From the NCBI RefSeq assembly GCF_003610355.1, contig NZ_RAPY01000003.1, positions 1 through 64,000 of the forward strand: a stretch of DNA of 64,000 bases, read 5' to 3'. The position numbers and the translations under genes were made by a program. The notes beneath the pieces were generated by a model. The model searched no databases and was not told the origin of the DNA. It saw only the letters and a program-made list of their open reading frames with translations. Shown here piece by piece: positions 39,066 through 47,215 of the stretch. This stretch comes from Sphingobacterium detergens (GTDB lineage Bacteria > Bacteroidota > Bacteroidia > Sphingobacteriales > Sphingobacteriaceae). Position 1 is the first letter of the stretch. Every line of letters begins with the position of its first letter.

Positions 39066-40457
39066 TTAATCATTCTTTTTATTGCCTCGTGCAAAATAAT
39101 ATACAGGCAATCCAATCAATACCAATATAAAACCTGGCCAGGTATACTGTGGTTTATAGATAATGAGTAGTACACAAAATACGGTACCAATCAGGAGATA
39201 GATAATCGGTGTAAAGGGGAATAAAAATGTCTTATACGAACGTTCGATTTCAGGCTTTCGAACACGTTGAATAATAACTCCTAATACTGTAATCATATAG
39301 AATATCACAATAACGAAAGAGATCATATCCAACAGATTACCATATTGACCGCTTAAACAAAGTAAGGAAGCCCATATTCCCTGCAACCATAGCGATCGAG
39401 CTGGCACATCAAATTTGTTATTGGGAATAGCCTGTTTTAGGAATAAGCCATCTTTGGCCATCGTCTGAAAAACCCGCGCTCCTGACAGCGCAAGACCATT
39501 GACACAGCCAAACGTTGATATCATCACCAAGATGGCCATTGCAATCGTACCGGTATGCCCCAGCATCTTTTCAGCTGCTGCAATAGCCACGCGGTCATTC
39601 GTCGCAAAAGCGATCTCTTCGCGGCTCAATGCAGAAAGATAAATGTAATTACAACAGATATACAAAATCATAACAAGACTGGTTCCAATGACAAGCGCAC
39701 GAACCACATTGCGCTGCGGATTCACAATCTCGCCAGACACAAAAGTCACGTTCTCCCAAGCGACACTACTAAATACAGAACCGACCATAGCTGCGGCCAA
39801 GGCCCCCATTAAAGCACCACCGGAAATCCCCATCCAGCCCTCACCTTTCAAATTTTGAAAAGCATCCCAGCTATAAGCCATATTTTCCGAAAAATGATTC
39901 TCCTTAATGAGAAACAAGCCTCCTATGATCAATAAAACCAATGCAATAATCTTTGCTGATGTAAAGAAAGACTGTACCGACTTACCACTTTTTATTCCGC
40001 GGGTATTGATATACGTCAACAAGAGAATCACGCCCATAGCCAACACCTGTATCCAGGTAATCTTAAACTCTCCACGTTGAAATATTGGTGCAGCATCATT
40101 CAATTGGGGGATTAAGTAAGCCGTAAACTTCCCAAAGGCAACGGCAACCGCTGCGATTGTGCCAGTCTGTATAACAGTAAATAAACTCCAACCATATAAA
40201 AAACCTATCGGTTTCCCGAAAACTTCCGTGAGATATGTATACTGTCCACCTGCTTTGGGATACATCGAAGAGAGCTCACCATAGCAAATCGCGGCCGCCA
40301 CCGTAGCAACCGCCGTCAACAACCATACGATTGCCAACCAGTATCCTGAGCCCAGTTGCCGCATCATATCACTCGACACAATAAAGATCCCACTTCCGAT
40401 CATCGAGCCCATGACCAGCATAATCGCATCCCACAATTTCAGTTGACGTTTCATCAT
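39066..40457 (-). CDS. APC-family amino-acid permease
   Basis: A 463-residue inner-membrane transporter with about twelve membrane segments. The first carries the APC motif DAIMLVMGSMIGSGIFI (about 10-26) with the unwound GSGIF substrate-binding stretch. The rest matches LAT/YfnA-like permeases, for example GELSSMYPKAGGQYTYL near 60-77. It probably imports or exchanges an amino acid by proton or substrate exchange. It is monocistronic, 137 bp after the DUF2723 gene. The substrate is unknown. Confidence 0.88.
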   Translation of the reverse strand: MMKRQLKLWDAIMLVMGSMIGSGIFIVSSDMMRQLGSGYWLAIVWLLTAVATVAAAICYGELSSMYPKAGGQYTYLTEVFGKPIGFLYGWSLFTVIQTGTIAAVAVAFGKFTAYLIPQLNDAAPIFQRGEFKITWIQVLAMGVILLLTYINTRGIKSGKSVQSFFTSAKIIALVLLIIGGLFLIKENHFSENMAYSWDAFQNLKGEGWMGISGGALMGALAAAMVGSVFSSVAWENVTFVSGEIVNPQRNVVRALVIGTSLVMILYICCNYIYLSALSREEIAFATNDRVAIAAAEKMLGHTGTIAMAILVMISTFGCVNGLALSGARVFQTMAKDGLFLKQAIPNNKFDVPARSLWLQGIWASLLCLSGQYGNLLDMISFVIVIFYMITVLGVIIQRVRKPEIERSYKTFLFPFTPIIYLLIGTVFCVLLIIYKPQYTWPGFILVLIGLPVYYFARGNKKND

Positions 40458-40508
40458 AATATCAGGTTGGTTTTATGCCGTTAAGCTAAGAAAAAATAAT
40501 CAAAAAAA

Positions 40509-40571
40509 GAGCTGTCCTTTTTATATGCTTTTCAAAATTAAATTTTGAGCAACATACAAAAAGGACAGCTC
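40509..40571 (-). terminator. Terminator of the DUF2723 gene
   Basis: The arms GAGCTGTCCTTTTT (40509-40522) and AAAAAGGACAGCTC (40558-40571) are perfectly complementary, with a smaller TCAAAAT/ATTTTGA hairpin inside the loop. On the minus strand a T-run follows. Confidence 0.85.
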
Positions 40572-40594
40572 CTTATAAAATAGGGCTTGAACGA

Positions 40595-43500
40595 TTATTC
40601 TACACCATATTGTTGTTTATACGATTTCTCCAGCTCCGTCACTTGTTGTAGCAGCTGCTTCTCCGAAGTCGATGCCAGAATGCTCTTATATGCACCCAAA
40701 GCACGTAGTGCTGTTCCGATATTTGAATATTCCAGTTCCGCTTTCGTTTGTGCAATATCCTGATACCAACGCATATTTTGTGTCATAAATTTCAGATTGC
40801 GATTGACAATCTCATTTGCACGTTTATTTTCACCGGTTTCATACAATACGTTAATGATTGGAATATAGCCCAAAATATCACGCATCAAGTACACACGTTT
40901 TGGCATTTTCTCATATGTCTCAACAGCTATTTTACGCGCTTCATCTTTATGACCTTCCATCATTAGCTGTGTTGCCGTTCCACCCATCACTGTATTGGTG
41001 ATCATGGTGATCATGCGATAGGATTCAGGGTCTAAATAAGAAGCATTCGCCATGTTACCCCATTGATATTTCGTAGTAATATCTTTGAATGCAGATTGTG
41101 TATCCACCAAGGTTCCCTCTGCTCCTGCAGGAGTTGCAATAGGCATCAAACGTAAGGCAAAACCTTCTTGTACCAAATATTTATCCAATCCAAGATAGTT
41201 GTCATTTGGAACAGTCGCAGCAAAATAAATCGGACGTTTCCAGTTATTGTTCAACAAAACGTTTAGGATTGATAACTCCGCTCTGGATACATAATTTCTG
41301 TTGTAAGTCCAGCTCATCGTGTCCACAATAGATTCCTGCCATGCTTTTGGAACCACATTATTTTGCAACACAGCCTCTTTATTTATTGGAAGGCTAAAGT
41401 TTTTGGTCGGCAAAAAGTTCTCAAATTTACCACCACGCAATTCCAATTTATTTTTTTGGTCATCAGACAATAAAATCTGCATCACTAAATCAAGATCTAC
41501 GTGACCTGGTACTTTCATATCTTGATAATACAGGACCTCACGAACACCTTTTTTGAATTTTTCATCATCAATATTAATTGGTAGACCATCTGCCTGATTT
41601 ACCTTTTGTTTCATCTGACGCATATACCAATCAGAACTCAAAAGGCTCAGGTTCACCACCCGTACATCTGGACGATAATTTTCAACTTCTTGTACATACC
41701 ACAGCGGATAAGTATCGTTATCACCGTAGGTAAACAAGATCGCATTTGGTGCACAGGAAGCCAAGTAGTTTTTCGCCAAATCACGTGCTGTTGTTTTCTC
41801 GGAACGATCATGATCATCCCAGTTTTGAAAACCCAGTAATACAGGAGCACCTAATAAACAGGCTCCAGTAGCTATACCTGCTGCCATCTTACCATCAACC
41901 TTTTTGCTTAGATAATCCGCAATAGCGAATACCCCCAAACCGATCCATATCGCAAAAGCGTAGAATGAGCCTGCATAGGCATAATCACGTTCACGTGGTT
42001 GAAGTGGACTTTGATTCAAGTACAATACAATCGCTAGACCGGTAAAGAAAAATAATAAGCCCACAATTCCGGCATCACGTTGTCTTTTACCAAAATGCCA
42101 GAATGCACCGATCAGACCGATGATCAAAGGCAAGAAATAGTATTTATTATTTGAAGGATCAGTTTTCAATGAGTCAGGAATAGCATTTTGTCCACCCACA
42201 TGCATCTGGTCTACAGGTTTAGCCCCTGAGATCCAGTTCCCCTCCGTGAAGGAACCCTGTCCTTGTTGGTCATTTTGACGACCGGCAAAGTTCCAAAGAA
42301 AATAACGACCGTACATATGTCCGATCTGATAGCTAAAGAAGAACTTTAAGTTATCCCCAAATGTAGGAGACTGACCTTCTGGGATCTTTAGGTAATCACG
42401 ATAATAATCAATATGACCTTGGTCCCTTGAGCTATAAACACGAGGGAAGAACATCGTCTTATCGTATTTATAATCCATACCGTTCTCTACTTTCGTGTAT
42501 TTATCCTTGTCTTTTCTGTAGGTATAAGTCGGTGTAGCATCCACTACCTGTCCATCAAATGTAGGTCCGTTTAAAAGTGGTTCACTCGCATATTGTTCAC
42601 GGCCCAGATAGCTCACGAAAGAAAAAGCATTATCCGGATCACTGTTATTTAATGTAGGATTTGCTTTGGCACGTACCATGATCATTGCAAAGGAGCTATA
42701 ACCGAAGATAATAAATGCTGTACTGATCAAGATCAGGTTCAACATCGGTTTTACTTTTTTGATCGAGTACCAAACACCATAAACAAAAAGAGCAATAACC
42801 ACTATAAAAAACAGATTAAATCCGGTTCCAAAACCCATGCCTAGACTATTCACAAAGAATAAGTCAAAATATGCGGCAGCTTTGACTGTATATTGGATGA
42901 TACCCCATAAAATCAGGGCCAGCACAACCACACCGATCAAGAATGCTTTGGTTGCCCCTGAAGAAGTTACTGTTTTCGAGCGTTTAAAATAAATTACCAA
43001 GGCTATAGCAGGGATCACAAGTAAGTTCAATAAGTGAACCCCAATTGATAATCCCATCACATAGGCTATAAAGATCAACCAACGATCAGAACCAGCCTCA
43101 TCTGCATGGTTTTCCCATTTTAATATCCCCCAAAATACAACAGCTGTACAAAGCGAAGACATCGCATACACCTCAGATTCAACGGCGGAAAACCAAAATG
43201 TATCCGTAAATGCATAAGCCAATGCGCCGACAGCCCCTGAACCAAATATTTTGATCAAGTCAGCTGAAGTATAGGACTCGCCGACTCCTTTTGCAACGAC
43301 CTTCTTTGCTAGCGCTGTGATCGTCCAGAACAAAAATAAGATTGTCAGACCACTACATACAGCAGATCCCACATTCATCCAAAAAGCGATCCGTGTTACA
43401 TCACCTCCAGCAAGATTCGAGAAGATGTTTTGAATCATTAAGAATAAAGGTGCCCCTGGCTGGTGCACAATTTGAAGTTTAAAGGCTGAGGCGATAAACT

Positions 43501-43609
43501 CACCGCAGTCCCACCAACTCGTCGATCGTTCGGCAGTCATGACATATGCTACTGTTGCAATGAGCGCACATATCCATCCTAAAAGATTGTTGATTTTAGT
43601 ATAGTTCAT
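40595..43609 (-). CDS. DUF2723 multi-span membrane protein, glycosyltransferase-like
   Basis: A 1004-residue membrane protein. The N-terminal half has about ten membrane segments and the DUF2723 block with WWDCGEF (about 31-37) and a later QIVHQPGAPLF, which resembles the lumenal acidic motif of C-type and O-mannosyl glycosyltransferases. The C-terminal half (about 620-1004) is soluble with a TPR-like tail near 900-1000. Bacteroidota proteins of this family are suspected to be part of protein O-glycosylation. A lipid-linked sugar donor is an inference from that, not from a residue seen here. The gene stands alone. Confidence 0.8.
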   Translation of the reverse strand: MNYTKINNLLGWICALIATVAYVMTAERSTSWWDCGEFIASAFKLQIVHQPGAPLFLMIQNIFSNLAGGDVTRIAFWMNVGSAVCSGLTILFLFWTITALAKKVVAKGVGESYTSADLIKIFGSGAVGALAYAFTDTFWFSAVESEVYAMSSLCTAVVFWGILKWENHADEAGSDRWLIFIAYVMGLSIGVHLLNLLVIPAIALVIYFKRSKTVTSSGATKAFLIGVVVLALILWGIIQYTVKAAAYFDLFFVNSLGMGFGTGFNLFFIVVIALFVYGVWYSIKKVKPMLNLILISTAFIIFGYSSFAMIMVRAKANPTLNNSDPDNAFSFVSYLGREQYASEPLLNGPTFDGQVVDATPTYTYRKDKDKYTKVENGMDYKYDKTMFFPRVYSSRDQGHIDYYRDYLKIPEGQSPTFGDNLKFFFSYQIGHMYGRYFLWNFAGRQNDQQGQGSFTEGNWISGAKPVDQMHVGGQNAIPDSLKTDPSNNKYYFLPLIIGLIGAFWHFGKRQRDAGIVGLLFFFTGLAIVLYLNQSPLQPRERDYAYAGSFYAFAIWIGLGVFAIADYLSKKVDGKMAAGIATGACLLGAPVLLGFQNWDDHDRSEKTTARDLAKNYLASCAPNAILFTYGDNDTYPLWYVQEVENYRPDVRVVNLSLLSSDWYMRQMKQKVNQADGLPINIDDEKFKKGVREVLYYQDMKVPGHVDLDLVMQILLSDDQKNKLELRGGKFENFLPTKNFSLPINKEAVLQNNVVPKAWQESIVDTMSWTYNRNYVSRAELSILNVLLNNNWKRPIYFAATVPNDNYLGLDKYLVQEGFALRLMPIATPAGAEGTLVDTQSAFKDITTKYQWGNMANASYLDPESYRMITMITNTVMGGTATQLMMEGHKDEARKIAVETYEKMPKRVYLMRDILGYIPIINVLYETGENKRANEIVNRNLKFMTQNMRWYQDIAQTKAELEYSNIGTALRALGAYKSILASTSEKQLLQQVTELEKSYKQQYGVE

Positions 43610-43965
43610 AAAATGATAACTGTAAAAGTATTATAATACGGCTCGAAAATAAGGATAAGTTAATAAGAAATGAACTTTATTCTGATTTTTTAACACATAT
43701 TGATTGAAAAAATTTCATTATGCGATGCAATATTGGCTGTAAAGAAAGCAGCACAAAGGCATTCATGAGCTTGACTAGACCAATACCTGTACAAAAAAGC
43801 CGCAAGCATGGAGTAAATTTTAGGGCAAAACAAAAATTATTTATTTGAAAATCAAGCCCAATGCACTTTACAGTACATTTTTATTTGCAGAAATAAGAAT
43901 AGTCCGTATATTTGCATCATCAAATGTGAACGACATCATCACGATAACGAACACTTTGAATTGTT
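43610..43965. other. Intergenic region upstream of the first tRNA-Gln gene
   Basis: This 356-bp AT-rich gap holds the promoter of the first tRNA-Gln gene (43884-43914) and a perfect 12-bp palindrome GTATTATAATAC (43628-43639) just upstream of the DUF2723 gene, which could be an operator. Nothing else is clear. Confidence 0.5.
43884..43914 (+). promoter_or_regulatory. Promoter of the first tRNA-Gln gene
   Basis: The -33 TTTG is at 43884-43887 and the -7 TATATTTG at 43907-43914, with a 19-nt spacer. It lies about 50 bp before the tRNA 5' end. Confidence 0.7.
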
Positions 43966-44036
43966 TGTCCGATAGTATAAGGGTAGTACAACAGTTTTTG
44001 GTTCTGTTTGTCTTGGTTCGAATCCAGGTCGGACAA
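43966..44036 (+). tRNA. tRNA-Gln (anticodon TTG)
   Basis: A 71-nt cloverleaf: acceptor TGTCCGA/TCGGACA, D stem GTAT/GTAC, anticodon stem ACAGT/TCTGT around TTTTGGT (anticodon TTG, with a T-T mismatch at the base next to the loop), and T stem CTTGG/CCAGG with TTCGAAT. CCA is not encoded. It is identical to the copy at 44208. Confidence 0.93.
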
Positions 44037-44047
44037 CAAACAATAGA

Positions 44048-44072
44048 AAAGGCTTGCAATCGCAAGCCTTTT
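44048..44072 (+). terminator. Terminator of the first tRNA-Gln gene
   Basis: AAAGGCTTGC (44048-44057) pairs perfectly with GCAAGCCTTT (44062-44071) across the loop AATC, with a short T-run. It separates the two tRNA-Gln units. Confidence 0.85.
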
Positions 44073-44131
44073 CTGCGTTATATGCAAGGCTTATTTTTTA
44101 TAAAAAGGTTTAGATTTTTTTTAATTTGAAT

Positions 44132-44161
44132 TTTGATTTTTAAAACAAATCTCTATCTTTG
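44132..44161 (+). promoter_or_regulatory. Promoter of the second tRNA-Gln gene
   Basis: The -33 TTTG is at 44132-44135 and the -7 TATCTTTG at 44154-44161, with an 18-nt spacer. The following TCAAA is shared with the first copy's promoter. Confidence 0.7.
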
Positions 44162-44207
44162 CGTCGTCAAAAAGAAAAAAACGGAAACGTTGATTTCTGA
44201 AAGACAT

Positions 44208-44278
44208 TGTCCGATAGTATAAGGGTAGTACAACAGTTTTTGGTTCTGTTTGTCTTGGTTCGAATCCAGGTCGGACAA
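44208..44278 (+). tRNA. tRNA-Gln (anticodon TTG), second copy
   Basis: Identical over all 71 nt to the tRNA at 43966-44036, 242 bp downstream, with its own promoter. No CCA is encoded. I see no clear terminator after it. Confidence 0.93.
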
Positions 44279-44408
44279 CTTTTAAAGTTAAGAGTATATG
44301 GATTGTGCAAACAATCCATTTTTTTTAATGTTTAACTTTAAAAAATATTAGGGAATAAAAATATTGAATAAACGACAATACAATAACCCAACATAAATAT
44401 ACAAAACC

Positions 44409-45365
44409 ATGCCTTTGCAATTCAACACGGTTAAATTATTTGCAGGTTCTGGCACTACAGAACTAGCCGAAAAAATCGCACAATCTTACGGGAAACCTCT
44501 AGGAGACAAAACATTATCGCGTTTTAGCGACGGTGAGATTCAACCATTCTACAATGAATCTGTTCGTGGAGCCGATGTATTTATCATCCAATCTACCAAC
44601 CAACCTACCGACAATCTTTTTGAGTTGTTGTTGATGACTGATGCTGCAAAGAGAGCCTCAGCGCACTACATCACTGCAGTTGTCCCTTATTTCGGCTTCG
44701 CAAGACAAGATCGAAAAGACAAACCAAGAGTTGCTATTGGCGCCAAAATGATTGCCAATCTTTTGACTGCAGCCGGAATTCACCGTATCATGACCATGGA
44801 TTTACACGCTGCACAGATCCAAGGATTTTTCGATATCCCTGTTGATCACCTAGATGGCTCCATTATTTTTGTTCCTTACATCAAATCCTTAAAACTTCCA
44901 AACTTGACAATTGCGTCACCTGACATGGGTGGATCGTACAGAGCGCGTACTTTTGCTAAATTCTTCAATGCTGAAGTTATCATCTGTGACAAACGTCGTA
45001 AACGTGCTAATGAAATCGAGTCGATGTCTATCATTGGGGATGTAACGGGTCAAGATGTTGTATTGATCGACGATATCTGCGATACTGCAGGTACACTTTC
45101 GAAAGCCGCTGCTTTGATCATGGAGAATGGTGCAAGATCTGTAAGAGCAGTTTGTACACACGCGGTGTTATCGGGTAAGGCCTATGAAACAATTGAAAAT
45201 TCGGTATTGTCAGAAATGATTGTGACAGACACCATTCAATTGGATCCGGAAAAAGCAAAACAATCAACAAAAATCAAAGTGTTGTCTACGGCTGATTTGT
45301 TCGCAAAAGCAATCACTAGCGTCAACCAACATACATCTATCTCAGATTTATTTGACGTTGAATAG
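44409..45365 (+). CDS. prs: Ribose-phosphate pyrophosphokinase
   Basis: A 318-residue enzyme that makes PRPP from ribose 5-phosphate and ATP, feeding purine, pyrimidine, histidine, tryptophan and NAD synthesis. The flexible catalytic loop GFARQDRKDKPR (about 97-108) and the PRPP loop VVLIDDICDTAGTL (about 217-230) are typical of class I enzymes. Length is normal. A TAnnTTTG promoter is not obvious upstream, and the terminator-like hairpin at 45403-45445 follows. Confidence 0.96.
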   Translation: MPLQFNTVKLFAGSGTTELAEKIAQSYGKPLGDKTLSRFSDGEIQPFYNESVRGADVFIIQSTNQPTDNLFELLLMTDAAKRASAHYITAVVPYFGFARQDRKDKPRVAIGAKMIANLLTAAGIHRIMTMDLHAAQIQGFFDIPVDHLDGSIIFVPYIKSLKLPNLTIASPDMGGSYRARTFAKFFNAEVIICDKRRKRANEIESMSIIGDVTGQDVVLIDDICDTAGTLSKAAALIMENGARSVRAVCTHAVLSGKAYETIENSVLSEMIVTDTIQLDPEKAKQSTKIKVLSTADLFAKAITSVNQHTSISDLFDVE

Positions 45366-45381
45366 TCTTTTTTAGTATAGC

Positions 45382-45505
45382 GTATTAAGATATTAGTATT
45401 TAGACTCTGGTATGGTAAGCCTTCGGCTGAAATACTGGAGTCTTTTTCTTAGTATTGAGTATTGAGATATGAGTATTTAGACTCTAGTATCGTAAGCCTA
45501 CGGCT
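45382..45505. repeat. Pair of 47-bp direct repeats
   Basis: The copy at 45382-45428 and the copy at 45459-45505 match at 42 of 47 positions with a 77-bp period. Each ends in an AGCC-TnC-GGCT mini-hairpin. Related ATAAGCCGAAGG cores occur in inverted orientation at 54403-54414 and 27010-27021, so this may be a dispersed intergenic element. Confidence 0.6.
45403..45449 (+). terminator. Terminator of prs
   Basis: AGACTCTGGTAT pairs with ATACTGGAGTCT (12 pairs including two G-U) around an inner AGCC/GGCT hairpin, followed by TTTTT. The left arm lies within the first 47-bp repeat. Confidence 0.65.
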
Positions 45506-45657
45506 AGACAGTTTGTTTTTTATTCTTGTTCCGCACAATGCCCCCTCAAAACAAGCATCTAAGGACAACCAAGGTTACAATTCAACAGTCCCTCCTCAAG
45601 TCAGCAACTTACAAAATAGCATGAGGGATCTTAGTCCCTCAATATCAGTAGCTATTT

Positions 45658-45688
45658 TTTGATAATACCAAAAATTAAACTATCTTTG
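45658..45688 (+). promoter_or_regulatory. Promoter of rplY
   Basis: The -33 TTTG is at 45658-45661 and the -7 TATCTTTG at 45681-45688, with a 19-nt spacer. The leader would be about 22 nt before the ATG at 45717. Confidence 0.75.
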
Positions 45689-45716
45689 CACCTCAAAATT
45701 TATAAAAAATTAAAAG

Positions 45717-46313
45717 ATGAAATCAATTGCTATTAGCGGTTCTGTAAGACAGAACGTAGGGAAAAGAGATGCGAAAGAGCTACGTTACCAAGGTTTAGTA
45801 CCAGCAGTACTTTACGGAGGTAAAGAACAAACTGCTCTTGCTGTATCCGCAGCTGATTTGAAACCAGTTCTTTACACTGCTGACGTTGTAATCGTAGAAT
45901 TAAACGTTGACGGTCAAACAAAAAGAGCTATCGTTCAAGACGCACAATTCCACCCATTAACTGACCTAGTTACTCACGTTGACTTTTTAGAATTATTTGA
46001 TGATAAAGAAGTATCATTAAATATTCCTATCAAATTAACAGGAACATCTCCAGGTGTTAAAATGGGGGGTAAATTAGTTCAAAAATTACGTAATTTACGC
46101 GTAAAAGCAGTACCTGCTAACTTACCACAAGAAATTGAAGTACCAATGGAATCATTAGAAGTTGGTAAATCATACCGTGTGGCTCAAGTTCAATTGGAAA
46201 ATGCAAAAGTATTGAACAACTCTGACGATACAATCGTTTCAGTTATCATGTCTCGTGCATTGCGTCAAGCTGAACAAGAAGCAGCGAAAGCAGCTAAAGG
46301 TGGTAAAAAATAA
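45717..46313 (+). CDS. rplY: Ribosomal protein bL25 (general stress protein Ctc type)
   Basis: A 198-residue two-domain bL25. The N-terminal 5S-rRNA-binding domain (about 1-95) contains GKRDAKELRYQGLVPAVLYGG, and the C-terminal TL5/Ctc domain (about 96-185) is the longer form found outside enterobacteria. A basic Ala/Lys-rich tail ends the protein. The strong promoter and terminator mark a single-gene unit. Adjacent pth has its own promoter. Confidence 0.95.
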   Translation: MKSIAISGSVRQNVGKRDAKELRYQGLVPAVLYGGKEQTALAVSAADLKPVLYTADVVIVELNVDGQTKRAIVQDAQFHPLTDLVTHVDFLELFDDKEVSLNIPIKLTGTSPGVKMGGKLVQKLRNLRVKAVPANLPQEIEVPMESLEVGKSYRVAQVQLENAKVLNNSDDTIVSVIMSRALRQAEQEAAKAAKGGKK

Positions 46314-46338
46314 TCTGAACAAGATTTTCATACTACAG

Positions 46339-46364
46339 AAAGCACCGAAATTCGGTGCTTTTTT
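46339..46364 (+). terminator. Terminator of rplY
   Basis: GCACCGAA pairs with TTCGGTGC around a one-base centre (in practice GCACCG/CGGTGC with a 5-nt loop), flanked by AA and a T6 run. It lies between rplY and pth. Confidence 0.88.
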
Positions 46365-46378
46365 GTTTATTAAATTTT

Positions 46379-46386
46379 TATTTTTG
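46379..46386 (+). promoter_or_regulatory. Possible -7 element of pth, implying a leaderless mRNA
   Basis: TATTTTTG ends only 4 nt before the ATG at 46391, so transcription would start at or near the start codon. The upstream T-run of the rplY terminator overlaps the -33 region, where no clear TTG is seen. Confidence 0.4.
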
Positions 46387-46390
46387 CAAC

Positions 46391-46954
46391 ATGAATTATC
46401 TTATCGTTGGATTGGGCAATATCGGCAGTGAATACGCCGACACACGACATAACATTGGCTTTATGGTTGCAGACGAATTGGTCAAACAGGCCGGTGCAAG
46501 CTTTTCTTTATTGAAATTGGCATACTACAGTGAATTTAAACAGAGAGGGCACAATGTAACCGTCATCAAACCGACCACCTATATGAACCTTAGTGGCAAA
46601 GCGGTTAATTATTATATGCAGCAATGTAAAGTGCCTATTCAAAATGTAATGGTGATTGTTGATGACCTTGCGATTCCATTTGGTTCTCTACGTATGAAAC
46701 CCAAAGGCAGCAGTGCTGGCCACAATGGGCTTAAATCCATCGAACAGCTTTGCGGAGGACAGGTATACCCGCGTCTACGCTTTGGTATCGGAGATAATTA
46801 CCCCAAAGGCAGACAGGTTGACTATGTCCTTGGCCCATTTGACAAAGATGAGCAAGCTGAACTGCCTGCGCTAATAGATCATTCTGTCAAAATGATCCAA
46901 AGTTTTGTCAATATCGGCATTGAGCTGACCATGACAAATCTGAATACAAAATAA
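46391..46954 (+). CDS. pth: Peptidyl-tRNA hydrolase
   Basis: A 187-residue enzyme that releases tRNA from peptidyl-tRNA dropped by the ribosome. The catalytic His is H20 in DTRHNIGFMV, N10 is in GLGNIG, and the VIVDDLAIPFG and GSSAGHNGLKS motifs follow. The frame is open 36 bp further upstream, but ATG 46391 places the family's MNYLIVGLGN start exactly, so it is chosen. It follows rplY, an arrangement widespread in bacteria, and has a terminator of its own. Confidence 0.95.
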   Translation: MNYLIVGLGNIGSEYADTRHNIGFMVADELVKQAGASFSLLKLAYYSEFKQRGHNVTVIKPTTYMNLSGKAVNYYMQQCKVPIQNVMVIVDDLAIPFGSLRMKPKGSSAGHNGLKSIEQLCGGQVYPRLRFGIGDNYPKGRQVDYVLGPFDKDEQAELPALIDHSVKMIQSFVNIGIELTMTNLNTK

Positions 46955-47006
46955 TTACTTCTATATGCGATAGGAATAAATCCATTATTAATGTCTTTCA
47001 AAATAG

Positions 47007-47031
47007 AAAAAGCCGAATAAATCGGCTTTTT
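47007..47031 (+). terminator. Terminator of pth
   Basis: AAAAAGCCGA (47007-47016) and TCGGCTTTTT (47022-47031) form a perfect 10-bp stem with the loop ATAAA. Confidence 0.9.
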
Positions 47032-47215
47032 CAAGTATAAAGTTTGTTCTTTTATTGTGTTATCCCTGCACTAACCTTGTCTTAAGGAAGTACTTAGGGC
47101 AGGGTAATCGTTATGCTAAGCTTGTGTGCTTCTTGTGCCGAGCTTGTGTTGAATGTGTTTTTCATCTTTGCAGCAAGAAGAAGTCGACCTCTAATCTACA
47201 ATCGAGTTATTTCAC

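Larger units (their letters stand above)
45366..45716. other. Intergenic region between prs and rplY with a 47-bp direct repeat
   Basis: This 351-bp gap carries a prs terminator, two 47-bp repeats (45382-45428 and 45459-45505), a GAGGGA/TCCCTC hairpin inside a longer AAAATAGC/GCTATTTT stem near 45613-45657, and the rplY promoter. No gene is seen. Confidence 0.6.

Noticed and set aside
47040..47215. Possible small gene in the pth to M56 gap
   Set aside because: A frame exists from 47055 but runs antisense into the end of the M56 gene and has no protein-like pattern.
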